Origin: Pseudisothecium myosuroides | Taxonomy: Eukaryota > Streptophyta > Bryopsida > Hypnales > Lembophyllaceae | Assembly: GCA_951799445.1 (NCBI GenBank) | Contig: OX637290.1 | Coordinates: 5,520,501-5,584,500 of the forward strand | Length of the DNA stretch: 64,000 nt | Direction: 5' to 3' | Shown: positions 26,601 to 37,915 of the stretch, one piece after another | Numbering within the stretch: position 1 is the first letter of the stretch | How the letters are laid out: the number at the start of each line of letters is the position of its first letter | The notes under the pieces: generated by a model | Told to the model about the DNA's origin: nothing | Databases searched by the model: none | What the model saw: the letters and a program-made list of their open reading frames with translations, nothing else | Position numbers and translations under genes: made by a program

Positions 26601-28952
26601 AGTTACGATGAATGCTTCCCCCCAGTGAGTTCTCTATTGGTAACACTGCTCTGTCAACCAACCAAAGCTCCACGGCCTGGAATCCAGGACTTCAGAAATT
26701 AGTTACCGAGGCTGAAAAGTATCGAGATACTCTGATTACTGCAAAATATGCTAGCGACTTGCTTCACTGCTACACCAAAGCAAAATAAGCCTATCATTTG
26801 AAGCATGCAACAACGAGATCACCAATAGTTCTACAGATGACTACAATTATCCGGATTAAATGTACAATTTCGAGATCCTAAACACATGTACGGCTCCATC
26901 CTTATAAACCCTAGCAATCTGTTCCACCATGAAGAAACAAGTCAGAAGTTACACAATACCTGAAACGCAGCTTCAAACTGTTCACAAGGAACAGCCTCAC
27001 ATCTAGGGTAAGCCTTGGCAGCAGCTGCTTCACTATACGCTCCAGGAACACCCTGAAGACAAGGCAGTGAATTAACACATAAATTCTACCACCAAGCCAT
27101 AATGAAAGGCAAACCAAATGTAAGGATAACTACAAATAGTACCACACAAGAACGAAAACATTATTAAAAATCAGATGCTTTAAATGAAAGCTCCTAGTAA
27201 GTGGCCGTGAGGAGATACCTGATAAGCAACACGTAGATCAGATCCATACCTCGGTGGCAAAGCCAAATCGGTAATGGACAAAGGCTCTGCTAATCCACCC
27301 GTTAGATTGATTAGTTAGACGCTAACAAACTATAATGCTTTTGAACGATTTCCCTAAATTCCCTAACAATCCTGAAAGTTCGAGATTTTACAAAGCCATG
27401 ACATGATTACACAAGAAGGAGAACGCAAGCGGTGCGCATACAGCAAGAGATTCCAAGATAAAAGTCTACGATTTGAGAGCATACAATAAACTCCTGAATT
27501 GAACATGACGCATGCATCACTGTGCAAGTAAATTCGCAGGACGAGATTTTTCGCTTTCCGCTATTGACAAGTGACATTAATCATAGATCAACCATTGAAA
27601 CCTGAAAGCAGGAAGCATGCCGCATTACCTTGTACTAAATTCATAATTAACATTCCACGTTGAAAACATAGAGAAACCTTGGAGTTGGAATTCGACAGGA
27701 AGCGTGGATCAAGAAGAGTCCACAGAGTACAGCTCAGGTAACCACAACTAATAGCTACAACTACCTAAATGCAACACTGACCTAAATGCAACACTCCAAA
27801 AACTTGCACCACGAGTTCCACATAGATTTTGAGAATGCAAGCCATCTCAAAAACAGAAGCCGTGTCGATTACAAGTCAAATTTTGCAACTCTTAAAATTC
27901 TTCCATATTGGATACAAATAAAGCATTCTTCCGTGCGTTAGAATCCTCTTCGATCCGCTAACAAGAATATTTAATAAAACGTTCATTTTAACCAAAAAGA
28001 ACTACCAGAACTAGGTGCACGGATGCAGAAAACAACTGATTGTACGGCTAATCCCGCGAATTTGTAGTCGCTCAACGGTACCTAAACGCAACACTCCAAA
28101 TTCTTGCACCATGAGTTCCACACAAATTTTGAGAATGCAAGCCATCTCAAAATCAGAATTCGTGTCGATTATAGGTCAAATTTTGTGACTCTTAAAATTC
28201 TTTCATATTGAATACAAATAATGCATTCTTCCGTGCGTTAGAATTCTCTTCGATCCGCTAACAAGAATATTTAATAAAACGTTCATTTCAACAAAAAAAA
28301 ACTACCAGAAATAGGTGCACGGATGCAGAAAACGCTCCAAAATCTTGCACCACGAGTTCCACATAGATTTTGAGAATGCAAGCCATTTCAAAATCAGAAT
28401 TCGTGTCGATTACAGGTCAAATTTTGCAACTCTTAGAATTCTTCCATATTGAATACAAATGATGCATTCTTCCGTGCGTGAGAATCCTCTTCGATCCGCT
28501 AACAAGAATATTTAATAAAACGTTCATTTTAACCAAAAAAACTACCAGAAATAGGTGCACGGATGCAGAAAACAACTGATTGTACGGCTAATCCTTCGAA
28601 TTTGACGGTACTTACTCGGAATCTGTAGACTGGTTAGCTGGTTGGTGGGAACCACAGGCGTTGTTGTCGGACCAGCTGCATTCTCCCATGCTGGCTCGAC
28701 TCCCGTGTCCTCTTGGACCTCCTGAAGAGAAGAGCCCTCCTGCGCCGCGAGCACCGCTGGCGGACCTACATGGCGGGCGAACGTGAGAGCAGCCGGCGAG
28801 AAGGTGAGTTCACGATTCCCCCCGCCGCGGTGCGGCCAGCGGGCGAGGGCGCCCTTGCCATGGCGGAGGTGGTGCGGGAAGGGGGGGAGGCGGGAAGCAC
28901 CAAATGCAGCTTCTAAGCTTAATGTGTCGCCACACACAAATCCCGTGGACAT
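23656..28952 (-). CDS. ADT: Arogenate/prephenate dehydratase, plastid, 11 exons
   Basis: The enzyme decarboxylates and dehydrates arogenate to phenylalanine (or prephenate to phenylpyruvate) in the plastid. Exons are 28952-28616, 27286-27219, 27052-26960, 26676-26476, 26138-26058, 25459-25364, 24915-24838, 24464-24375, 24279-24212, 24035-23954 and 23721-23656. All borders are GT-AG, all phases fit, and the product is 419 residues. Exon 1 gives a Ser/Arg/Pro-rich transit peptide-like region of ~110 residues. The PDT domain follows ([52 protein letters not shown]) with the catalytic TRF motif in NVTRF. The ACT regulatory domain has [20 protein letters not shown] and the Phe-binding ESRP motif. 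An upstream in-frame stretch lacks an ATG, so 28952 is the start. Whether arogenate or prephenate is preferred cannot be read from sequence. Confidence 0.95.
25535..25709. mobile_element. Stowaway-type MITE in ADT intron 5
   Basis: A 175 bp element begins CTCCCTCC and ends GGACGGAGGGAG. It is flanked by TA on both sides (25533-25534 and 25710-25711). These termini and the TA duplication are the hallmark of Stowaway elements of the Tc1/mariner superfamily. It has no coding capacity. It lies in the intron between ADT exons 5 and 6. Confidence 0.88.
26389..26422. repeat. Tandem 12-mer (TATCACAATAAC) in ADT intron 4
   Basis: Almost three copies of TATCACAATAAC lie about 55 bp downstream of ADT exon 4, within the intron. 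Confidence 0.85.
27780..28616. repeat. Triplicated 240-300 bp direct repeat in ADT intron 1
   Basis: Three direct copies follow each other: about 27780-28080, 28081-28333 and 28334-28616. Each contains CTTGCACCACGAGTTCCACA, a stretch ending TCTTCCGTGCGT, and AACAAGAATATTTAATAAAA. Copy 2 lacks the ~60 bp tail (ACAACTGATTGTACGGCTAA) that ends copies 1 and 3. The array abuts the exon 1 splice donor, so the last copy reaches the exon border. Divergence between copies is a few percent, which suggests recent duplication. Confidence 0.88.
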
Positions 28953-29309
28953 CCTGGAGAGCCTACGCAAGGGTTTGGAGAAGGAGACGAAAATGGCGAC
29001 GGGAAGACTGAAGAGGGAACGAGGAGGACGGCAAAGGTCGTCAAAAACCGGTGCAAGAGGAACAAGAAAACGAAGGCAAGGGGATTGGTGCCGCCTTAGT
29101 TTGCGAAATTGCAATGATTTCTTAAGAGTTGTTTAGTCTTTCCCTCCAAATTGCGTTTTTTGTTGTTTTAACCACAAAGATGGATCTTAGGATTGACCCT
29201 TAAATGTATCGATCCTTTTTTGAATTTTTGCACATTTTTGATTATATCTTTATACATAAATATCATTTACCAAAATATCATGAAATTGGTCATTAACCTT
29301 TAAATGTTG
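28953..29309. promoter_or_regulatory. ADT upstream region
   Basis: This stretch lies directly before the ADT start codon on the minus strand and should hold its 5' UTR and promoter. An open frame continues upstream of the ATG to about 29,114 without another ATG. I see no further gene. Confidence 0.4.
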
Positions 29310-29520
29310 AGGAGGACGTTTTGTGGCCGATGAATGACAAGAGAGTCTCCTATGTAGGGACAGAAGTGCAACTATTTGTCCTCGGAATTTTGTTGTGAAA
29401 AGGGGAGGTCTTCTACAATAGTTTGACTTCCAATTAGTGCTTTTGTTATTTCTTAAGCCAATGATTCACATGGTAATGAAAAGGGATGGTTTCTAGAATC
29501 ACTGCTATGTCCTTTAAGAA
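29310..29520. repeat. Dispersed repeat, copy 1 (partner at 56,790)
   Basis: The segment holding CCTATGTAGGGACAGAAGTG, TCCTCGGAATTTTGT, AAAAGGGGAGGTCTT and TAGTTTGACTTCCAAT matches 56,790-56,975, which holds CTATGTAGGACAAAAGTGCA and TAGTTTGACCTCCAAT. Both are on the same strand and diverged. The element class is unknown. Confidence 0.7.
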
Positions 29521-29700
29521 TTGAGGAAGGTTGTATTTTCAACATTTTGAGTATTACATTGGACGAATGAGAAGTTAGTTGGATCAAATAGTGCTTGGAC
29601 GTCCTTCGTTAATTGTCTAGAAAAAGGACATTGGAGCGCTTAAGGGTTATTGGCTCTGGACAATTTTAGGTACATTGTATAGACTAAAAATGTTAATCCT

Positions 29701-30612
29701 TCAGCCCTTAAGTTCTTTGGTTATGATTTCCCTAAAATCGCTTGAAAACTGCCATTTTGAACATAAGTACCAAATTTTGGAAAAAAAAACATTTTTGGAC
29801 ACATGTAACCATAGGATCTTGTAGTACTTTGGTTTGAAAAGGTAGGAAAAAAATTCCAAAATTTTCCACAATGCGGATTGGAAGATATTAGCATTTCAAT
29901 TGACATAAATTCTTTTTTGGGCCTGCAAAAAATAGGGCAACTAAACTTCACAAGGTCACATTGGAATGAAAAAAAGTCAAAAACGGTGGTGCTTCTTTGG
30001 ATTCATTCTTCAAGACAAGTTGGCTACATGCTTAAAAATTTTAATTTCATTTAGAATTGTACAACATATAGGAAAAAAATAGTAAGTAGAAGTAGAGAAT
30101 GATTCAAAATATTAAGTTGTTAAAATTTCAGTTATGAAATTGAAAATTCCCAATCTAATGGTTGCAATGTTACAATAAACAATCTACATCCTAAGATTTT
30201 ATTTTTTTCAAAAAATATTGAAAATTGAGTACAATAAAGGACTTCGAAGTTTATTTTCAAGTAGAGAATCTATAATTGCCTACAAACAAAAACTCACTAT
30301 AACTTTGAGCTCATTGATCAAAATGGAATGATTCAAAGCTTTCCATATATATATATATATATATATATATAAATCAAAGGAAAAAAATCAAATTTTTGTT
30401 TTAGAAAAATGATTTTTATTTGCCCAGACATATTAGGCCATAACTTGTGACTCATATTTCTAAATGTCATAAAATTTTGTTTACATGAAAGATATTCCTC
30501 GTCCACAACTTCTATTAAAGTTTGGACCTAAAACATGCAAATCTCCAGTCACGTGTACGTGCCCCAAATCACTATTTTGCCAAAATCAACAGGTTGGTCC
30601 TTTAGGGATTAA
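29701..30612. mobile_element. TTAA-bounded non-autonomous element, copy A
   Basis: This is one of two ~900 bp direct copies (the other is 31070-31973). The right end reads TCCTTTAGGGATTAA. The left end is CAGCCCTTAAGTTC, which appears to be a mutated form of the TTAACCCCTAGAGTTC seen in copy B. Shared internal words include ACATTTTTGGACA, AGTTGGCTACATGCTTAAAA and GTACAACATATAGGAAAAAA. There is no coding capacity. An (AT)n run at 30345-30370 is unique to this copy. Confidence 0.7.
30345..30370. repeat. (AT)13 microsatellite
   Basis: An uninterrupted run of AT dinucleotides stands inside copy A of the TTAA-bounded element and is absent from copy B at the matching place, so it expanded after the copies separated. 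Confidence 0.95.
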
Positions 30613-31069
30613 TGTTCTAAGAAGCCCAAATTGAATTGCAACACACCATAGCTTCCTAGTAGCAACTTGGGCAACTTTCTGCCTAATAATTAATCAAAGT
30701 GCAAAAAGTAGTTAGGTAGTCAAAAAAATAATATATTGAAATTGGGCAATTTTAAAATATAATTAAAATAAATTAGGCATTCATCTAAGTTGTTCCTACA
30801 AGTCTGGGATGGTTGTTGCTATTTTCATTTAAGGTGGCTATATTTTCCTAACTTTTGTCTAGACTTCTAAACCCTAAATTCTAAGTGAGGGTTTGTTTTG
30901 TGTGTAAGAGATATGTTTTGTTTGTAAGGGTGCTTTAGAACCATCACAATGGCGGGGCAAAAAACTTTGCAATGTATGTTTACAATTATTGACAAAGAAG
31001 AGATGCAAGATTGTGTGGAGCCTTATGCCTTAGGCAATTTCTATGATTAGTATCTAATGAAAACTTATT

Positions 31070-31973
31070 TTAACCCCTAGAGTTCCTTGACTATGTTTTC
31101 ACCAAAAACGCTCCAAAATTGCCATTTCTAATACAAGTACCAAATTTTAGGGAAAAATCCATTTTTGGACATATGTAACTATAGGATCTTATATTTTGCT
31201 AGTTTTAGAATATGTGGAAAAAATTTCAGAATTTTTTACGGTGCGGATAATTGGAAGATATTAGCGTTTGAATTAACAAAAATCCTTTATTGGGCTTTGC
31301 AAAGAACAAGGCAGCTGCACTTCACAAGGTCACATTTGTCTAAGAAAATGTCCAAAGTGGTGGTGCTTCTATGGATTCTTTTTTCTAAACAAGTTGGCTA
31401 CATGCTTAAAAGTTTTCAAATAATTTGGAATTGTACAACATATAGGAAAAAAATAGGAAGTAGAAAGAAGTAGATAATGATTCAAAAAACTAAAGTGTTA
31501 AGAAGTGAATTATGGAATTGAAAAATGCCAATTTCAATGGTTGCAATGTTGTAATAAACAACCTACATCCTATTATTTTATTTTTTTTCAAAAATCTTAA
31601 AAATTGAGAGAAGTAAACAACTTCAAAGTTTATTTTAGAATAGAGAATCCATAACCGCCCGCAAACTAAAATTCCTCATAACTTTTGACTCATTCCACAT
31701 ACATATAAATCTAGAAAACCAATTTCAAATTTTTTTTTTTGAATTTTTTTTTATCTACCCGGACTGCCCGGCTGAGAAGAAAAGTAACATATTAGGCCAT
31801 AATTTTTTACTCATATTTTCAAATGTCATAAAATTTTGTTTACATAAAAGATACTCCTCGTCCACAACTTTAAAAAAAAGTTTGGGCCTAAAATATACAA
31901 ATTTCTAGTCACAGGTACCTGCCCATAATCACTATGTTGCTAAAAAATAGCAGGCTGGTCCTTTAGGGATTAA
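31070..31973. mobile_element. TTAA-bounded non-autonomous element, copy B
   Basis: About 904 bp run from TTAACCCCTAGAG on the left to CTTTAGGGATTAA on the right. The ends are imperfect inverted repeats of about ten bases outside or including a TTAA. It matches copy A along its length. The 102-residue open frame inside has no known domain and is not conserved in copy A, so no coding role is supported. Further left-end-like sequences (TTAACCCCTAAAG) occur at 32,297, 50,565 and 54,791. Confidence 0.7.
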
Positions 31974-32342
31974 AGTGGCTTCATTTCAAAAGATTTGATT
32001 ATTTATAATCATCCTTCTAATATATTTGAAATCAAATCAGGACTCTATCTTCAAGTGCTACAATCTATACATTAAACTTCTGGCCTTTTGAAATATTTCA
32101 AATGAAAAGTAGAAAATTTTAAAAATCCTTTATTATACAAGCTTTTATTCCAAAATAATCAATTTTTTTTAATCTTAGAGATAGTTGTCAAGTTATACGT
32201 TATAATTTTTTCCACTTTTGAAATTTATATGTAAAAACTATGTATGTTTAAATTTAATAATAATTTAGATCTTTTCTAAAATTATAGGATAACTCTTAAC
32301 CCCTAAAGTCCAACTGTCCCCTCAAGGGATATTTGAAGTTTA

Positions 32343-32578
32343 CAGTAGAACCTCTCTTAGTGCATAGTGTTGGGACTATGCACTAAGAGAGGCTTATGCA
32401 TTTGGAGAGGTTCAGTACTGTTCACTACCTAACGTGGCTTCTAAATACAGGGAATCCAACCACATGGCTTCTAACTACAAGGCCTCCAAGCACTGTTGAG
32501 CAATAAAAGCTTCAAAGTACAATCTCTCTTAGTGCATATTATGCACTACCAGAGTATGCACTAAGAGAGGTTCTACTG
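32343..32578. mobile_element. mariner/pogo-type MITE with nested hairpins
   Basis: A 236 bp element has terminal inverted repeats of about 24 bp beginning CAGTAGAACCTCTCTTAGTG. It is flanked by TA on both sides (32341-32342 and 32579-32580). CAGTNGAACCTC-type ends with TA duplications are typical of pogo/Lemi-like Tc1-mariner elements in plants. Each end also contains its own short hairpin, since CCTCTCTTAGTGCATAGT is followed within ~8 bases by its reverse complement. It has no coding capacity. Confidence 0.88.
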
Positions 32579-33140
32579 TAGTCAAGTTCCTATAATCTCA
32601 ATTTTTGACGTAATATTTTAAAACACCTTTTGAAGATATGAAAATCGAGATGAAAATACACTAGAGATATATTTTTTTTATTTCACTCGATACCCAAGAA
32701 TAAAAGTTTTGCCATCCTAAGCTCAAAAAGCAGTTGTCCAGGCAACAAAAAATAAATCACAAAAAAATCCAATCATTTTATTTATTTATTAATTTCCTTT
32801 AGTTATAGAAAATATTTTTAATCTACAAGGAAAGATTTGATTCATTCCATTTGGATTCATGATGAGAAAGTTATGGGAAGTCTTGTTTATGGGGACAGTG
32901 GGAGCATCTTCTTCAAAAACTAACCTACTAGATTCATTTTTGTGCTCAATTTTCACAATTTTTCAAAAAAAAGAGTTCCACACAAGGTAATTGACCCCAT
33001 TCCAAACACAGTAGTACCCTACTTGAAGGTCAAATTCAAACATAAATTAAGTATTTTTTGGGATGTCTAAATTTTTAGAAGATTACAAGTGAATTTTGGG
33101 AATATCCTAAAATATACCACCTGCTGAACCCCTTTGCGCC
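32579..33140. other. AT-rich intergenic spacer
   Basis: No gene or clear repeat is seen between the MITE and the tandem duplication. A CCTGAACC-like or protein-coding signal is absent. Confidence 0.4.
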
Positions 33141-33588
33141 TGAAAAAGAAACTAATTTGGCACTTCACTACCAAATCAGACCTTCACGAATGGTATGGAC
33201 AAGCCTATAACTAGCACGAAAAATTCTTGTGATGTACGAAACATGTGTCGTGTGATATGTACTTCATAGAAAGAATTGTGGTTTATCCAAAGTTGTGTCC
33301 ATAATGGAGGCGGTTACCGTATTGTAGTTTTGTTTGTTTGCTCAAACAATCTCAATATTGAGATTGAAAAAGAAACTAATTCGGCACTTCACTACCGAAT
33401 CAGACCTTCACGAACGGTATGGACAAGCCTATAGCTAGCACGAAAAATTGTTGTGATGTACGACACATGTGTCGTGTGATATGTACTTCACAGAAAGAAT
33501 TGTGGTTTATCCAAAGTTGTGTCCATAATGGGGTCGGTTACCGTACTGTAGTTTTGTTTGTTTGCTCAAACAATCTCAATATTGAGAT
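33141..33588. repeat. 224 bp perfect-period tandem duplication upstream of the S1-domain gene
   Basis: Copy 1 (33141-33364) and copy 2 (33365-33588) start with TGAAAAAGAAACTAATT and end with CAATATTGAGAT, with few mismatches. Each contains the short palindromes CTCAATATTGAG and CATGTGTCGTGTGATATG. The array ends about 400 bp before the start codon of the S1-domain gene. Confidence 0.92.
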
Positions 33589-33990
33589 TAGTATATTTCA
33601 ATTTCATTTTCATGTTTTGAGGGTTTAGGGTTTAGGATTTCTGCGATGAAATCATGGATTCATGCTTGTCCAGGACGATGATGCTGCTGTCCGATGTCGA
33701 AGAAATCAGCTTGCATTTGCCGTAAGAAAGAAAGGGAGAAAAAGCTTATTGTGAGGCTGGAGAAGAAGACGACGTGGAGCAAGTGAAGCCTGAGCCCTGA
33801 ACCCTAATTAGGGTTTCACATTAGTTACCGACCGACCGACCTCTTGTTGCGGAGTCTTTCCCCGGATTGTGCAAGAATGATAATGAATTGCAAGCCTTGA
33901 TTGCGAATTTGGGTAGGAGTGATTCAGTGGGCGAGTTTGGGTAGAATTTGGGTAGAATTTGGGCGAAATTGGAGACGATTCTACGCTTCC

Positions 33991-36900
33991 ATGCTATCGC
34001 AGAGCAGCATCCAGGTGTGTGAAGGGTACTACTCTGCACGAGGCGTTGTTCCATTTCGGGAGAATCATCATGTAGACATCAAGGGTGCTTCCTGTTACTG
34101 GGCGCCCTGGAAATCTTTCTCTTTGCAGAGGCGAAGAAGGGGTACGACAGGGCGGAGGTTGAACTATACCTCGGTTGTGGTATGTTCTCAGGGAATTCAG
34201 TCCGCGCCCGTGGAGCCTGTGTCTGAATTCGGTTCTGTTCGGGCGAGTGAGGGAGGTGTGAGTCACTTGCGGTTAGATGGTGACGATGTTAGAATATATG
34301 CAGCAACTGACGCCCGTAGTGGGCACGAAGGGTTGGATTGTGAAGAACCGGTCGCTAATGGCTCGACGAGCAGTGGCCAGAGGCTGTCCTTGCGCTCCCC
34401 TGCTCAACTTCCTGAAGGTAGTAGACCTGATTCCGAAGTTTTGGAAGATACAAGCGACGTAGGCAGTTCTCCAGATGTGGAACCATCGGATGTCATTGCC
34501 GAGCCAGATGCGCCGAAGAATTCGTTTGAGAGGTTTGTGAGGGCAAGGGCAGCGGGAAGAGAGCTCGTGAAGCGAACAAAAGAGGGGCAAGGTTTAGGGT
34601 TGGTTACAGAGGAGTACTATAGTCCCAGGATAGGGGATTATGTCATGGGGATTGTCGCGTCTGGGAGTTTTGGCAGATTGGACATCAACATTGGCGCTAA
34701 AGAGTTGGGCTACTTGTTTCGGAAGGACGTGATGCCCCTCGACCTTTGCAACGTGGGCGAGATGGCTTGGGAGTCTCAGAATTCGCCTGTCTTTGCTCCA
34801 CCTCATGGAATTCGTGTCGTCCACGACGAGGAAGTGTTGACTTTGGCATCAGAAGCGCACCTGGCTGTGGAACTGGGCACGGTCTTGACCATGGAGGTGA
34901 AGGAGATGACTCCAAGCGGGAGAGCTTTGCTTTCAGCACGCTCTATCGCCCGAGAATATGCCTGGCAACGCGTCCGCCAGGTCTGCTGCTGGTCACGTTT
35001 GATATGTGTGCTTTAGAAAACAATGGAACGGTGAATCTATTGCGCAATGAATGCGCTTCTTTATTTTCACTCTGGAACAATCATGATTTTGGTTGTATGG
35101 TATAGGCAATCACATGGTGAGTCTTGATTTTGAGAGCCGAAACTTGGGAATTGCAATGCACACGAGGAAACGGACAGTATCAGTATGTTAATATCTCTGC
35201 ATGTATTGCAGTTGAATGAGTACAATGCTACTTTGGAGGTCCAGATCACCGAGTGGACAACTGCGGGACTCGTTGCTAAAATTGAGGTAAGAGTTTTAGT
35301 CCCCATTTTTGAAGTGTTATCCTTCGATGAGTTTTTTTGTTTATTCGTTTGACTGTTTGTAATCGTACTGGAAGGAAGGTGTATTCGAACAGTTTTGCAT
35401 GGAACTTTCCTGCTCAAAGTGAAAGCAAGGAGGTTGATTTGCAGCATCATAGAGTGCGTCTCTTTGCAGGTATTCATATGCAATAAATGCGTAATATTCG
35501 CACTCGGGGGTTTGCGTGGATGCAAATAGCTTGGTGGTCTTACAATTTATTTGTGACAACCATCAAATCTACACATTAAGCTGCTAAGACTCTTGGGTTT
35601 TCTGGGCACACATTCATTTCTGAAAGTAACCAATGTATTGTGCTGTTGTAACTGTCAGGGTTTACGCGCTTTTCTTCCAACTTATTACCTCGTTAATCAC
35701 GTTCCAGAATCATCAACCCTGGTATCTGTCTCTTATAAAGAATATGTGAGTGGATTCCTTGCAATTTTAAATACTTGTTTGCCATCGCGGCTGGATGCTG
35801 TTGGTTATACGCGCTTATACATGTCCGTGTAGTGAACTCTTACTATTGATTGGTTTCATTGCGAACAGGTTGGACAAAAATTTACTGTGATGATCAGCAG
35901 TGTTGATGAGAAGCGGAGCAATGTGGTTATAAGTGAAAAGAAAGCTTGGGTAAAGTGCAAAGCCTTGTTTACCGGGACCGAAATCGCGTTGAACTAGATG
36001 ATTTCAACTGATGTTGGCTCAAGTTGCTCTTTTGGATTTTCCGGGACCCGTAAAGTTAGGTCTGCATCAAACACAAAGAATGACCACTTCCCACTGATGT
36101 TTTAGCCCTGAGGTTTCTAGCGACGAGTATCTACCGTCATTCAAACTTGCTTTACACTCTACTCCCGAATATGTGCTGAAGTTTCTGCATGTCGTGCAGA
36201 TGGCCAGGAATGCGTATGTAGGCGCTTTGATTGAAGGAGTTGTGACAGAAATTCAGCCTTATGGTGTACATCTTCGAATAAAGGATACAGATATAAGGTG
36301 GTCTGCCTCTCGATCCGTTACTTCTGTCCATGATGAGTTATTCCATCTACAGTTATAGACCTGCTGTCATACGCTGCTTTCGTGCTGATGGTTTGAGTGG
36401 TGACCTCTTGAAAGGGCTTTTTACTGGATTCATAACGTCGTTTCCTTTTTTTCCAGTGGAGTGCTTCACATTAGCAACATATCCCGGGCTAGAGTTGACA
36501 ATATTGCAAATGTATTTTCTATTGGAGAAGACGTCAAGGCGATGGTTGTTCCCTCACACTCCAAGAAAAGGCTATCTTTCAGGTATTATCTTAGTTCGTT
36601 CTTCGTGGATGCCATCAAGCGCACAACTCTGAATTAATGAGGCCATGTTGATTGCTTGAGATCGTTCCTATGTTGAGTACTTGTGATAATTTTCTATTTT
36701 TAAGTGATAATCACGTTGACGTTCTGATGGGACTATTGCTGCAGTACGGCTGATCTGGAGACCGATCATGGCTTAATTCTTATTGACAAAGAGGTACGTC
36801 GCCTTCCGTGTTAATGCTTGTTTCTGAATTTGGTACGGCATTGTGCTATAGCTCTTGCAAGCTCATATGTGAATCGACATACGCAAGTCGTATAACTTCC

Positions 36901-37158
36901 ACACAGAAACACATCGTTTCTCCATTAGCGAGTACTTTATATTTTGAGTATGTTTTTTACACCAGGGTCTCATTTGATGTGTTGCAGGCAGTATTTCAAG
37001 GCGCAGAGAGAATTGCAGCCGAAATCGCAAAAGCTTACAAGAATAAGGAGGCCAAATCCGTAGTAGACAACAATGATAGGGTTGAGAAAGTGGATCAGGA
37101 AATAGTTATTGCAAACTGGAACTGGTTAGAATTTTTCGACAACACCGATCTTGATTAG
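33991..37158 (+). CDS. Plastid-type protein with three S1 RNA-binding domains
   Basis: Exons are 33991-34980, 35212-35286, 35659-35721, 35869-35949, 36200-36297, 36457-36582, 36745-36793 and 36988-37158. Phases agree and the product is 550 residues. The ATG at 33991 is the first in frame. The N-terminus is basic and Ser/Arg-rich like a chloroplast transit peptide, followed by an acidic linker. The S1 modules are near residues 210-320 (IGDYVMGIVASGSFGRLDIN), 330-400 (LEVQITEWTTAGLVAKIEG, GLRAFLPTYYL) and 420-490 (VGALIEGVVTEIQPYGVHL, GVLHISNISRARVDNI). The C-terminus ends NWLEFFDNTDLD. The architecture resembles the land-plant PDE338/RLSB group, which binds chloroplast mRNA such as rbcL, more than ribosomal protein bS1c. 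S1 domains are clear; the orthology is inference. Confidence 0.85.
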
Positions 37159-37468
37159 TAAATTGCCCTCATTAACTGGTTCCCAATTGGGATATGTACT
37201 GTACTCGTCATGGCTTTCAAGTACTGCGGCTCCTTGCAAATTTTAAGCAGCTGTGGTTGTAGGCAACCGCATCTTGTGTGATGGTTGTCACAATTGGTAG
37301 TTCAGACTTTCTTGCATCATCAGTGTTTTGCGTTTTTGGCTTGATCGGAGTGGTGCATCCGTGACCCCTGCACTAGCATTGCTTGTAGGAAGAGTGCTTG
37401 CTGTTGTGGAACAGACATTAGGCGCACACTGGGCAGATACCGTCCTTGGTGCTGGCCGATCCGCTTGA

Positions 37469-37915
37469 TCCTCGTTCCCTGAGGAATTGCGCTCGGTCGA
37501 TTACGAGAGCTTCAAGTTGAATGTGAAAGCCAGCCCTGCAGGTCAGTCAGTGCATTTGTCCATGACGGTCTGTGTGGAATTATTTAGCAAGGTCACAGCC
37601 CATCCCTGCGCATGTGGCAGAGGTTTCGGGCGTGATCTCCCCCTTTCCAACCAATCAGCGTGGGCAAGCGGCCGTGACCCGCTAGAGAAGGTGAAGCCTG
37701 TATGTGCAACCGAAATCGTGTTGTCTAACGACGGTGATGGACTTCTAGAAGGTTCGATGCCGAAATCTTTTGTCACTGCAACGAACTCGGATGTGGAGGT
37801 GCAGGTAGAAGCTCTAGGCGACAGAGTTCTTCCTGGCGTTAACGAAGCCTGTGAAGATCACACTCCCGTCGGCGAAGTGATGCCGTCGTGGGAAGTCGGA
37901 GGGACAGACATGTAG
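37469..37915 (+). CDS. Hypothetical acidic open frame downstream of the S1-domain gene
   Basis: The frame is open from 37469. The first in-frame ATG is 37562, giving about 117 residues. The C-terminal half is acidic and Val-rich (SDVEVQVEALGDRVLPG). I do not recognise it. It begins about 310 bp after the S1-domain gene stop on the same strand. It could be an alternative terminal exon or part of a long 3' UTR. GTATG and CAG-GTCAG words are present but I could not place a convincing splice connection. It may be chance. Confidence 0.25.
   Translation, partial: SSFPEELRSVDYESFKLNVKASPAGQSVHLSMTVCVELFSKVTAHPCACGRGFGRDLPLSNQSAWASGRDPLEKVKPVCATEIVLSNDGDGLLEGSMPKSFVTATNSDVEVQVEALGDRVLPGVNEACEDHTPVGEVMPSWEVGGTDM

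Noticed and set aside
27780..28616. CRISPR-like or satellite array.
   Set aside because: Three long near-identical units without spacers in a plant intron are a simple segmental duplication.
28953..29114. ADT start further upstream, adding 54 residues.
   Set aside because: The upstream in-frame stretch has no ATG; the open frame there begins at TTG. The ATG at 28952 gives a normal length.
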